Origin: JAAYJT01 sp037445555
GTDB lineage: Bacteria; Bacteroidota; Bacteroidia; Bacteroidales; JAAYJT01
Assembly: GCA_037445555.1 (NCBI GenBank)
Contig: JBBIKG010000018.1
Span: forward strand, 7,909 to 71,908
DNA length: 64,000 bases
Direction: 5' to 3'
A model generated the notes under the pieces. The model was not told the origin of the DNA. It saw nothing but the letters and a program-made list of their open reading frames with translations, and did not search any database. Shown piece by piece: positions 52,966 to 61,000 of this stretch. The translations under genes and the position numbers were made by a program. How positions within the stretch are numbered: the first letter of the stretch is position 1; every line of letters begins with the position of its first letter.

Positions 52966-54066
52966 TCAAGCTTTTATCTCTTGCTTTGCCATTTCGATAT
53001 TCCTAATGAAGTCATCGAACAGAAAATCGGTATCGGTGGGGCCGCCTGAAGCCTCAGGATGAAACTGTGTGGAGAAAAAGGGTTTGAAGCTGTGTTTCAT
53101 CCCTTCGTTGGTTTGATCGTTGAGATTGACGAAATAGGGCACCCACTCATCACTAAGCGTTTTGTTATCCACCGCAAACCCGTGGTTTTGCGAGGTTAGA
53201 TAGGCCTTGTTTGTGCCAACTTCGAGCACGGGCTGGTTATGACTGCGATGGCCATATTTGAGTTTGTAGGTGTCGGCACCCGAGGCCAGCGCCATCAGCT
53301 GGTTGCCTAAACAAATTCCGAAAATCGGTTTGTTGCCTGCCAGCGACTTGCGTATGTGTTCAATGGTCACTCCGCACATTTTCGGGTTGCCGGGCCCGTT
53401 TGTGATGAACAGGCCGTCAAACTCCTCCTGGTGATAGTTGTAATCCCAGGGTACCCGAACGATGGTGGTGTCTCTTTTGAGCAGATGCCTGATGATGTTG
53501 TATTTCACACCACAATCCACGAGCATGATCCGATATTTTCCGGAACCATAGGTGATGATTTCCTTTGTACTCACCTGGGCTACCAGGTTGGTTTTGTTAG
53601 GGTCAAAAAAGTCGGTATTAGTTCTTTTGTGCTCAACTTTAGCAAGCATGGCCCCGTGCTCACGGATGCGTTTGGTGAGGGCACGGGTGTCGATACCAAA
53701 TATACCCGGGACCTTGTGAAATTTCAGCCAGTCACCCAGGCTCTCGGATGCATTCCAATGGTTGTATTCCTCCGAATAGTCCGAAATAACCAGGGCTGTG
53801 ATTTGAACCTTTTCTGATTCAAAATTCTGCAGCATGCCATTCTCCATCGTTTTGAGAGGAACCCCGTAGTTTCCGACCGACGGGTAGGTCAACACAAGAA
53901 TCTGGCCGCAGTACGAGGGGTCCGTTAGATTCTCGGGATAACCTGTCATGGCTGTATTGAAAACCAGTTCACCGGCCACCGGTTGCTCATAACCGAATGA
54001 ATATCCTTCAAACCGGCTGCCATCCTCAAGAACAAGTTCTGCTTTCTGGTAGGTATTATGTTTCAT
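52966..54066 (-). CDS. carA: Carbamoyl-phosphate synthase small subunit
   Basis: The 366-residue glutaminase subunit that supplies ammonia to CarB. The N-terminal CPSase domain begins AELVLEDGSRFEGYSFG; the class I glutamine amidotransferase domain has the nucleophile in IFGICLGNQLMALASGA and the His-Glu pair in FSTQFHPEASGG. The gene lies 12 kb-scale away from pyrBI and on the other side of argRGH from carB. An intrinsic terminator stands 9 nt before its start codon, leaving no room for a private promoter between them. Confidence 0.97.
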   Translation of the reverse strand: MKHNTYQKAELVLEDGSRFEGYSFGYEQPVAGELVFNTAMTGYPENLTDPSYCGQILVLTYPSVGNYGVPLKTMENGMLQNFESEKVQITALVISDYSEEYNHWNASESLGDWLKFHKVPGIFGIDTRALTKRIREHGAMLAKVEHKRTNTDFFDPNKTNLVAQVSTKEIITYGSGKYRIMLVDCGVKYNIIRHLLKRDTTIVRVPWDYNYHQEEFDGLFITNGPGNPKMCGVTIEHIRKSLAGNKPIFGICLGNQLMALASGADTYKLKYGHRSHNQPVLEVGTNKAYLTSQNHGFAVDNKTLSDEWVPYFVNLNDQTNEGMKHSFKPFFSTQFHPEASGGPTDTDFLFDDFIRNIEMAKQEIKA

Positions 54067-54075
54067 GGTTTCATT

Positions 54076-54102
54076 AAAAAAGCGGCCATATGAGCCGCTT
54101 TT
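54076..54102 (-). terminator. Intrinsic terminator directly upstream of carA
   Basis: AAAAGCGGC (54102-54094 on minus) and GCCGCTTTT (54086-54078) form a 9-bp stem with a 7-nt loop, and the minus-strand U-run has six T (54081-54076). It starts 4 nt after the stop codon of the GTPase gene and ends 9 nt before the carA ATG, so transcripts from upstream must pass it to reach carA. Confidence 0.75.
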
Positions 54103-54106
54103 GGGG

Positions 54107-55444
54107 TTATTTAAGTTTATGGGTAACTATGAAGGCGTCAAGAATATCATCAAGATCGGGTTTGCCTATCTCCTGCAGGTCATAAAAAACGCGGGTGTTC
54201 GGTTTTCTGATGTCAATTACTCTGTTCAGGTCGATCGGGGTGCCAATGATTACGGCGTCGCAATCGGTGTTGTTGATAGTAGTTTCGAGGTCTTTCATCT
54301 GTTGCTCACCATATCCCATCGCCGGCAGCAGCTTTCCAATATTCGGATAGATGCGGAACGTTTCAGCAAGCCTGCCAACCACATGAGGTCTCGGATCTAC
54401 TATTTCGCTTGCACCGAATTTCTGGGCGGCGACGATTCCGGCACCAATTTTCATTTCACCGTGAGTCAGTGTCGGGCCATCTTCGACAACCAGCACCCGT
54501 TTTCCGCGTATGAGCGTGGGATCGCTTACCATGATGGGCGAGGCACCGTCAATTACCCGGGCAGATGGGTTGACACTGGCAATGTTCTCGCGCACGATGT
54601 TGATTTGTTCTGGAGCCGAGGTGTCAATCTTGTTGATGACCACCACATCGGCCAGGCGAAGATTGACCTCTCCGGGATAATAGGTCAGTTCGTGGCCTGC
54701 ACGGTGCGGGTCGGTGACTGTGACCATAAGGTCGGGCTGGTAAAACGGAAAGTCGTTGTTTCCGCCGTCCCATAAAATTACATCGCATCCACCTGGATCA
54801 TTCTCGGCTGCCCTCAGGATGGCTTCGTAATCAACGCCGGCATAGATCACATTGCCTCTAACCACATGCGGTTCGTATTCTTCCATCTCTTCGATGGTGC
54901 AGTGGTGAAGATTCAGATCGTCGATGGTGGCAAAACGTTGCACTTTTTGCCTGACCAGATCGCCATAGGGCATAGGGTGCCGAACAGCTACCACCCGCAG
55001 GCCGCGTCTCATAAGCAGCTCAATGATGCGCCTCGAGGTCTGGCTCTTGCCACAGCCGGTTCGTATGGCACACACGGCGATCACAGGCTTGGTACTTTTT
55101 ACATACGTTTCGTTGGGACCCAAGAGCATGAAGCTTGCACCGGCAGCGTTTACCATCGCACTAAGGTTCATCACATGCTGGTAAGACACATCGCTGTACG
55201 AAAAAATACATTCGTTGATTTTGTATTTCATTATAAGCTCAGGCAGATCGTTCTGTGCATAGATGGGAATGCCTTCAGGATACAGGCTCCCGGCTAGTTC
55301 GGCAGGATACTTGCGTCCGTCAATATCGGGAATTTGAGCGGCAGTAAATGCTACCACTTCGTAATTGGAGTTGTTTCGGAAGTATCGGTTGAAATTGTGA
55401 AAATCCCGTCCCGCCGCACCGATGATTATCGCTTTCTTTTTCAT
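54107..55444 (-). CDS. Cyclic 2,3-diphosphoglycerate synthetase-like P-loop GTPase
   Basis: A 445-residue cytoplasmic protein. The N-terminal Rossmann-like domain starts IIIGAAGRDFHNFNRYFRNN. The central part has a SIMIBI-like deviant Walker A (AVCAIRTGCGKSQTSRRI, about 130-147), followed by VVAVRHPMPYGDL and a DVILWDGGNNDFPFY Walker-B-like block, and VVINKIDTS resembling a NKxD GTP-specificity motif. It resembles archaeal cyclic 2,3-diphosphoglycerate synthetase, but bacteria rarely make that compound, so the reaction is uncertain. Its place next to carA suggests a link with carbamoyl phosphate or arginine metabolism. Confidence 0.8.
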   Translation of the reverse strand: MKKKAIIIGAAGRDFHNFNRYFRNNSNYEVVAFTAAQIPDIDGRKYPAELAGSLYPEGIPIYAQNDLPELIMKYKINECIFSYSDVSYQHVMNLSAMVNAAGASFMLLGPNETYVKSTKPVIAVCAIRTGCGKSQTSRRIIELLMRRGLRVVAVRHPMPYGDLVRQKVQRFATIDDLNLHHCTIEEMEEYEPHVVRGNVIYAGVDYEAILRAAENDPGGCDVILWDGGNNDFPFYQPDLMVTVTDPHRAGHELTYYPGEVNLRLADVVVINKIDTSAPEQINIVRENIASVNPSARVIDGASPIMVSDPTLIRGKRVLVVEDGPTLTHGEMKIGAGIVAAQKFGASEIVDPRPHVVGRLAETFRIYPNIGKLLPAMGYGEQQMKDLETTINNTDCDAVIIGTPIDLNRVIDIRKPNTRVFYDLQEIGKPDLDDILDAFIVTHKLK

Positions 55445-55526
55445 AAACGAAATTTTTGATTATATATTGATTTATAGATATTTAAATTAGAAGGTTGGAC
55501 AAAGATAGTGACTTGCTCCCAGACGG

Positions 55527-55549
55527 AAATATTCACCGGACGAATATTT
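55527..55549. promoter_or_regulatory. Inverted repeat between GTPase and argS
   Basis: AAATATTC-ACCGGAC-GAATATTT is a perfect 8-bp inverted repeat with 7-nt spacer, in the divergent region between the GTPase gene and argS. It could be an operator; no regulator is suggested by sequence. Confidence 0.4.
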
Positions 55550-55651
55550 TGCTAACAGACGGTTAGTAAGTTGATTCGATCTCAAAATCCGGATCATTAA
55601 TGGTATGATGTTCAGCATGATACATACTACCTCGTATTGCCGAAAAAAAGG

Positions 55652-55659
55652 TATTTTTG
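55652..55659 (+). promoter_or_regulatory. -7 promoter box of argS
   Basis: TATTTTTG matches TAnnTTTG, 17 nt before the ATG at 55677. Confidence 0.5.
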
Positions 55660-55676
55660 CCAGTTAAATATTGGTC

Positions 55677-57476
55677 ATGATATACTCATTTCTGCAAAAC
55701 AGTATTGCCGATTTCGCTGCTGCATCCTATGGAATAGAGTCGGCGCCTGGCTCCGTGCAGGTTCAGAAAACGCGAAAGGAATTTGACGGTGACTTTACGG
55801 TGGTTACCTTTTCCTTGTCCAAAAACGCGCGCAAAGCCCCCGAAGCCGTTGCTGAAGAGCTTGGTAAATGGTTGGTATCGAGGTTTTCTGAAACCTTCCG
55901 CCAGTTTAACGTGGTAAAGGGTTTTTTAAATCTTACCCTGACTCCGGATTACTGGATGAATTTTCTCAGGAATATAGCGGATGATGTGGCCTTCGGAACC
56001 ACGGCAACGCCGGGCGATACCCCTGTACTCGTCGAGTTCAGTTCGCCCAACACCAACAAGCCATTGCACCTCGGGCATATACGCAATAACCTGCTCGGCC
56101 ACAGTGTCAGCGAAATCCTTAAAGCTGCCGGCCACCGGGTCGTAAAGCTCAACCTTGTTAATGACCGGGGAATACATATCTGCAAATCCATGCTGGCCTG
56201 GCAGCGGTGGGGAAATGGTGAAACTCCCGGCTCCTCAGGAATCAAAGGCGACCATTTGGTGGGTAAATACTATGTGCTCTTTGACAAGCATTATAAAGAA
56301 GAACTGAAAAAATTAAGGGAATCGGGGCTTGATGAGCCACAAGCCGAGGCTGCCAGCGTGCTCATGGCCGATGCCCGCGAAATGCTACGGCAATGGGAAA
56401 ACGGCAACCCCGAGGTAAGAGCGCTGTGGAGCAGGATGAACCAATGGGTGTATGAAGGATTTGAGGCTACTTACAAAAGGATGAATATCACCTTTGATCA
56501 AATTGATTACGAGTCGGATACATACTTGCTTGGTAAAAATATTGTTCTTGAAGGTGTGTCGAATGGCACACTTGAACACCGTGAGGACGGCTCGGTTTGG
56601 GCGGATTTGAGAAGTCAGAACCTCGACGAAAAACTCCTGCTAAGGTCAGATGGCACCTCGGTATATATGACACAGGACATTGGCACTGCCTGCAAACGTT
56701 ACGAGCAATTCAAGCCATCAACGATGATTTATGTTGTAGGCAACGAACAGAACTACCACTTCGATGTGCTTAAAAGAGTTCTTGGGCTTATTGGATACGG
56801 TTGGTCAGAAAATATCCATCACTTAAGCTATGGTATGGTAGAGCTGCCTCAGGGTAAGATGAAATCGCGCGAAGGAACTGTGGTTGATGCCGACGATCTT
56901 ATGACGGAGATGTACGAAACCGCTCGCAGCACCACTTTGGCACTGGGTAAAACCGAAAATTTCTCGCCTCAGGAATTAGACGAGTTGTTTCATATGTTAG
57001 GGTTGGGTGCCCTTAAATATTTTATTCTTAAGGTTGATCCCCGTAAAACCATGCTGTTTAACCCTGAGGAGTCAATTGATTTTAATGGTCATACCGGCCC
57101 CTTTATTCAATACACCCATGCCCGAATAAGGTCGGTGTTACGCAAGGCTGCTGAAGCCGGATGGAATGTGGATCATGCACAGTTACTGGTTGACCAAACC
57201 GTGATGCTCCCCGATAAGGAACGGCAATTATTGCGCCTGGTTGCCGATTTTCCAACGGTATTGGAAGAAGCAGCCACAACACTCAGCCCTGCTTCCATTG
57301 CCAATTACGTGTATGAGCTGGCCAGGGAGTACAATCAGTTTTATCACGAGTTTTCGATACTGCACGAACCCAACAAATCGTTGGCGGCGTTGCGATTAGC
57401 TTTATCTGTGGTAATTGCCCGCATCCTACAGCGCGGCATGGGCTTGCTGGGAATTGATGTTCCGGAGAGAATGTAA
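55677..57476 (+). CDS. argS: Arginyl-tRNA synthetase
   Basis: Class I synthetase of 599 residues charging tRNA-Arg. The N-terminal tRNA D-loop-recognition domain spans about 1-100. The HIGH-type motif is HLGH in SSPNTNKPLHLGHIRNNLLG, and the KMSKS-type motif is KMKSREGTVVDADDL. The C-terminal DALR anticodon-binding domain (about 475-599) ends normally. ATG 55677 was chosen over a TTG two codons upstream. Its position next to the arginine genes may be incidental. Confidence 0.97.
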   Translation: MIYSFLQNSIADFAAASYGIESAPGSVQVQKTRKEFDGDFTVVTFSLSKNARKAPEAVAEELGKWLVSRFSETFRQFNVVKGFLNLTLTPDYWMNFLRNIADDVAFGTTATPGDTPVLVEFSSPNTNKPLHLGHIRNNLLGHSVSEILKAAGHRVVKLNLVNDRGIHICKSMLAWQRWGNGETPGSSGIKGDHLVGKYYVLFDKHYKEELKKLRESGLDEPQAEAASVLMADAREMLRQWENGNPEVRALWSRMNQWVYEGFEATYKRMNITFDQIDYESDTYLLGKNIVLEGVSNGTLEHREDGSVWADLRSQNLDEKLLLRSDGTSVYMTQDIGTACKRYEQFKPSTMIYVVGNEQNYHFDVLKRVLGLIGYGWSENIHHLSYGMVELPQGKMKSREGTVVDADDLMTEMYETARSTTLALGKTENFSPQELDELFHMLGLGALKYFILKVDPRKTMLFNPEESIDFNGHTGPFIQYTHARIRSVLRKAAEAGWNVDHAQLLVDQTVMLPDKERQLLRLVADFPTVLEEAATTLSPASIANYVYELAREYNQFYHEFSILHEPNKSLAALRLALSVVIARILQRGMGLLGIDVPERM

Positions 57477-57745
57477 TGGCTGGAAGTTAGCCGCCTGTAT
57501 CGGGTTTAACGATATAGATCAGGCCTGTAAGCTTCCCTCATCTTTGCCTGGAAAACTGTCTGCATTCTTCAGTTTGCTGGCGGCGTTCTTCATGAGCGCT
57601 CCTTAATTAAACGGTCCTTTGCTCATATAGCGTCAGGTTAGGTCATTTAACCTACTCGTTGCAGTTTATGAAACACTCTCTTCATTTGATGCCCCACTAG
57701 TCGGATTTCCATGGTCGACATCATTAAATTTCTGATTGATTAAAC

Positions 57746-58693
57746 CTATTGCTTGTACCTATAGGCAGCCTTTTTGAGTCTATCCATTATAGCCAGGCCG
57801 ATCCCCTTCTCAGGAACAGTCTCAGCCACAAAATAATCGACATCAGCTTCCTCCATCTGGTGCAGGGCTGCAAATAGATTCACGGCATATTCGAAGAGGT
57901 CGTTGCTATGAGTAAGGCGCAGCACGGCTTTATATCCTTCGGTGTCCTTGCCGCTGAACGAAATCAAGCCGGCATCGGCTCTGTTGCGGGCATGTGCCGG
58001 AATATGGGTCGAGAGATACATGGGTTTTGCAGGGCTGTAATGCGACTTAACCATACCCGGAGCAAGCACTGTATGGTTGATTTCTGTTGAGGGACTATAA
58101 GGAACCAGGCGTTCGATGTCTTCTTTAAGTATGGCTCCATGCCTCACTATGTCGAAGCCTTTTTCGTTGAGAATCACGATGGTTGACTCGATTCCCACTT
58201 TTGTTCGACCGCCGTCGAGGATAAACGGCACTGCAGGGAGTTGCTTGCGTACATGGGCTGCGGTTGTGGGGCTGATGCGGCCAAACTTGTTGGCGCTGGG
58301 CGCTGCTATTGGGCATCCCGCCCGCCGTATCAACTCCAGGGCGTAGGGGTTATCGGGCATTCTCACACCTACTGTTGGCAGACCTGAAGTAACAATTTCA
58401 GGGACCACGTTCGTTTTGGGCAAGATTAGAGTAAGAGGGCCAGGCCAAAATCGATCGGCGATTTTATATACTCTTTCATCTTTAGCTGTTGTGAGCAAGG
58501 CCAGATCGGCTAAATCGGCAATATGAACGATGAGCGGATCGAACGATGGGCGCTGTTTCATTTCGAAAATGCGCGCCACCGCCAACGGATCGAGGGCATT
58601 GGCACCTAAACCGTAAACCGTTTCGGTGGGGAAAGCAACCACATTGCCTTCTTTTATGTATTGTGCCGCCTGTTGTAACTGGCTGATTTGCAT
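57746..58693 (-). CDS. tsaC: L-threonylcarbamoyladenylate synthase (Sua5/YrdC/TsaC)
   Basis: A 315-residue Sua5-type enzyme that makes threonylcarbamoyl-AMP for the t6A37 modification of ANN-decoding tRNAs. The YrdC domain (about 8-200) has GNVVAFPTETVYGLGANALD, IFEMKQRPSFDPLIVH, RFWPGPLTLILPK, VGVRMPDNP and PIAAPSANKFGRISPT. The C-terminal Sua5 domain (about 215-315) is present, beginning with LAPGMVKSHYSPAKPM, which separates it from the short TsaC form. Confidence 0.95.
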   Translation of the reverse strand: MQISQLQQAAQYIKEGNVVAFPTETVYGLGANALDPLAVARIFEMKQRPSFDPLIVHIADLADLALLTTAKDERVYKIADRFWPGPLTLILPKTNVVPEIVTSGLPTVGVRMPDNPYALELIRRAGCPIAAPSANKFGRISPTTAAHVRKQLPAVPFILDGGRTKVGIESTIVILNEKGFDIVRHGAILKEDIERLVPYSPSTEINHTVLAPGMVKSHYSPAKPMYLSTHIPAHARNRADAGLISFSGKDTEGYKAVLRLTHSNDLFEYAVNLFAALHQMEEADVDYFVAETVPEKGIGLAIMDRLKKAAYRYKQ

Positions 58694-58924
58694 TATTAAG
58701 TCAAAAAAATATTACAGCGAGCAGAAGGACAAAGTAACTCTCACAACAAAATTGCTAAAGCCTTAGCGGATGCTTGATTGAACAACCTGCCTTTGGTCGC
58801 AAAATTAATTAAAAAGTACAGTTAAGGTATAACCCTTTAATGCTTAGCGGAGAGAGCGGCACAATAAAAATGGCTTTAGTTTCCAGCGCTGATTAGAAAC
58901 AAATAAACTTATTGTTGGCCAGGC

Positions 58925-60940
58925 CTAATTCTGCAAAATTATATTTACAATCATTATTATGTCAAGCACCGATATAGCGCCATCTTTATTTACGTCAGCA
59001 TTAGCAACACTGAAGCCTTGAGGTGGGTTTCCAAGGATATAATTCACCAATCCGATGATGTCTAAAACAGATACAATACCGTCATTATTTGTATCTCCAG
59101 CAATAGGGCCTATCGTGCTTATGAGTTGAGATAAAGGTCGCACCCAGACACCGGCGCCTAACGTTCCTGCATACAACATATCGTTAGCCACTACCAGCGA
59201 GTAGCCCGGTACTGCAGGCAGTCCGCTGCTTGCGCTCTTCCAGTTTTGTCCCAGATCTGAAGAAACGAACAAAGCACCCTTGGCTGTATACGCAAATATG
59301 TGATTTCCTGATCGAGCCAGAGCCTTGATGTCCTTATCGCTTCCAAAACCTGTATTTGATTCCGTCCAGCTATTTCCTTTATCGCTCGATATATATATTC
59401 CCGAAGTTGTACCTGCAATTATAGTAGATTCAACTGTTTTTAGCGCATTGACCCTATTGCCGGTCGTTGCAATTCCATTACTGGATGCGCTCCATGATGT
59501 CCCATCCAAAGTAGAACGAAAGATGCCGACACTTGTACCTGCGAGAATACGGTCATCAATAGTGGTATAAGTCCAAATATTTGCATCAGGTAGTCCTGTG
59601 CTATAATTGGCCCAAGTAGCCCCATCATTCATTGATCGGTAACAGCCCTCCATGTAAGTGCCAGCGTATATTCGGGAGCCAATTATCTGAAGGGCGCGCA
59701 CCTGAAGAAACTGTGTAATGTCATTATTGATACTTGCCCAGCTTGAACCATTGTTTAATGAACGATACATACCTTTAAATGTGCCAATAAGTATTGCACC
59801 AGGGCTGGCTGCAATTGAAAATACGTCCGGATCATTAATTTTAGTCAGGCCGCCGAATGTCGTACTTGAGGTAAGCCCGGCATTAATGGGAGTCCATGAA
59901 TTATTGTTCAGATTCAGCTTGAAGATTCCGTTGCCATAGGTTCCGGCATATACATCGTTGCTCCGAGTCTCCATCGAATAAATCTCAGTAGCTCGGTATC
60001 CGCTGTTTATCAATGTCCATGTGCCTGAAAGACTGGTCAATTGAAATATGCCCCTGGTGACTGTTCCTGCGTACACTACTCCTCCTGCAGCCACAACCGA
60101 AGTAATTAATGGATCTGTAAGTCCGGTATTAATGGGCATCCAGCTATTACCATTATTCGAAGAATGGTACACACCCGATTCGGAAAGGCCTGCATAAATA
60201 TTTGAACCTGATGAGGTTAGGCTGGTAACGTATGCAAGCACCCCACTGGTCAGCTGGGTCCAACTTTCGCCAGAATTCATTGAGCGAAACAATCCGGAAT
60301 TGCCACCTGCAAAGAGCGTTGTCCCGACAGAATGCAATGCATCAATTTTTCTAAGTGACATTCCTGTATTCATAGCTGCCCAATTAGTTCCATAGTTAGT
60401 CGATCTGAAAACGCCTCCGCTGTAGGTGCCGACAAAAAGTACAGTATCGATAGCAGCAAGCGACAGCACATGTTGGCTGGTGAGGCCGGTGTTAACCCAT
60501 GTCCACGAAACTCCGTTATCCGTAGATCGATATACCCCGCCCGATGTCCCAGCAAATACTTTTGTGCCTATCACAATCATTGCGTTTACAAAGCGTGTCT
60601 GAGTAAGGGAGTTATTGGCTTCCACCCATGTTTCTCCATTGTCGGTGGATCTAAAAACCCCATTTCCGTAGGTGCCTGCAAAAAGGACCGGACCTGCAGC
60701 AGCCAATGAAAGTACATTGTAGTTCGAAAGTCCGTTACCTGAAAATGACCACTGGTTTGAGCCTTGAGACATCCTGAATACTCCGCCCTGCGTGCCGGCA
60801 AGTATCAGGTTGTCTTTTACGATCAATGCATTGGTTCTGCCACCCAGTGGCCCTGAAGTGGGCAACCACTGGGCAAATAAGATAGTTTGAAATAGTACGG
60901 CATGTACGGCCACAGTTGTCCAAAGTCTTTTTGTTTTCAT
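58925..60940 (-). CDS. Secreted BNR/sortilin-type propeller protein with dockerin
   Basis: A 671-residue exported protein with signal peptide MKTKRLWTTVAVHAVLFQTI (cleaved near LFAQW). The body contains about a dozen BNR-like Asp-box repeats (FRSTDNGETW, YRSTDNGVSW, FRSTNYGTNW, YHSSNNGNSW, YRSLNNGSSW, ISSDKGNSW) forming one or two large beta-propellers. The C-terminus is a type I dockerin-like pair of calcium loops (GDTNNDGIVSVLDIIGLVNY and ADVNKDGAISVLDIIMIVNI). No type IX sorting domain is seen, so the dockerin may serve for anchoring. A paralogue lies immediately upstream on the same strand (60-nt gap). Confidence 0.85.
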   Translation of the reverse strand: MKTKRLWTTVAVHAVLFQTILFAQWLPTSGPLGGRTNALIVKDNLILAGTQGGVFRMSQGSNQWSFSGNGLSNYNVLSLAAAGPVLFAGTYGNGVFRSTDNGETWVEANNSLTQTRFVNAMIVIGTKVFAGTSGGVYRSTDNGVSWTWVNTGLTSQHVLSLAAIDTVLFVGTYSGGVFRSTNYGTNWAAMNTGMSLRKIDALHSVGTTLFAGGNSGLFRSMNSGESWTQLTSGVLAYVTSLTSSGSNIYAGLSESGVYHSSNNGNSWMPINTGLTDPLITSVVAAGGVVYAGTVTRGIFQLTSLSGTWTLINSGYRATEIYSMETRSNDVYAGTYGNGIFKLNLNNNSWTPINAGLTSSTTFGGLTKINDPDVFSIAASPGAILIGTFKGMYRSLNNGSSWASINNDITQFLQVRALQIIGSRIYAGTYMEGCYRSMNDGATWANYSTGLPDANIWTYTTIDDRILAGTSVGIFRSTLDGTSWSASSNGIATTGNRVNALKTVESTIIAGTTSGIYISSDKGNSWTESNTGFGSDKDIKALARSGNHIFAYTAKGALFVSSDLGQNWKSASSGLPAVPGYSLVVANDMLYAGTLGAGVWVRPLSQLISTIGPIAGDTNNDGIVSVLDIIGLVNYILGNPPQGFSVANADVNKDGAISVLDIIMIVNIILQN

Positions 60941-61000
60941 TGAGCGTAGTGATTAGGTAGGTAGATTAGTAAAATTGTAATTACAGGGGCTAAAACAAAG

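Noticed and set aside
57415..57606. 63-codon plus-strand frame after argS
   Set aside because: Overlaps the argS 3' end in another frame and has no recognisable features.
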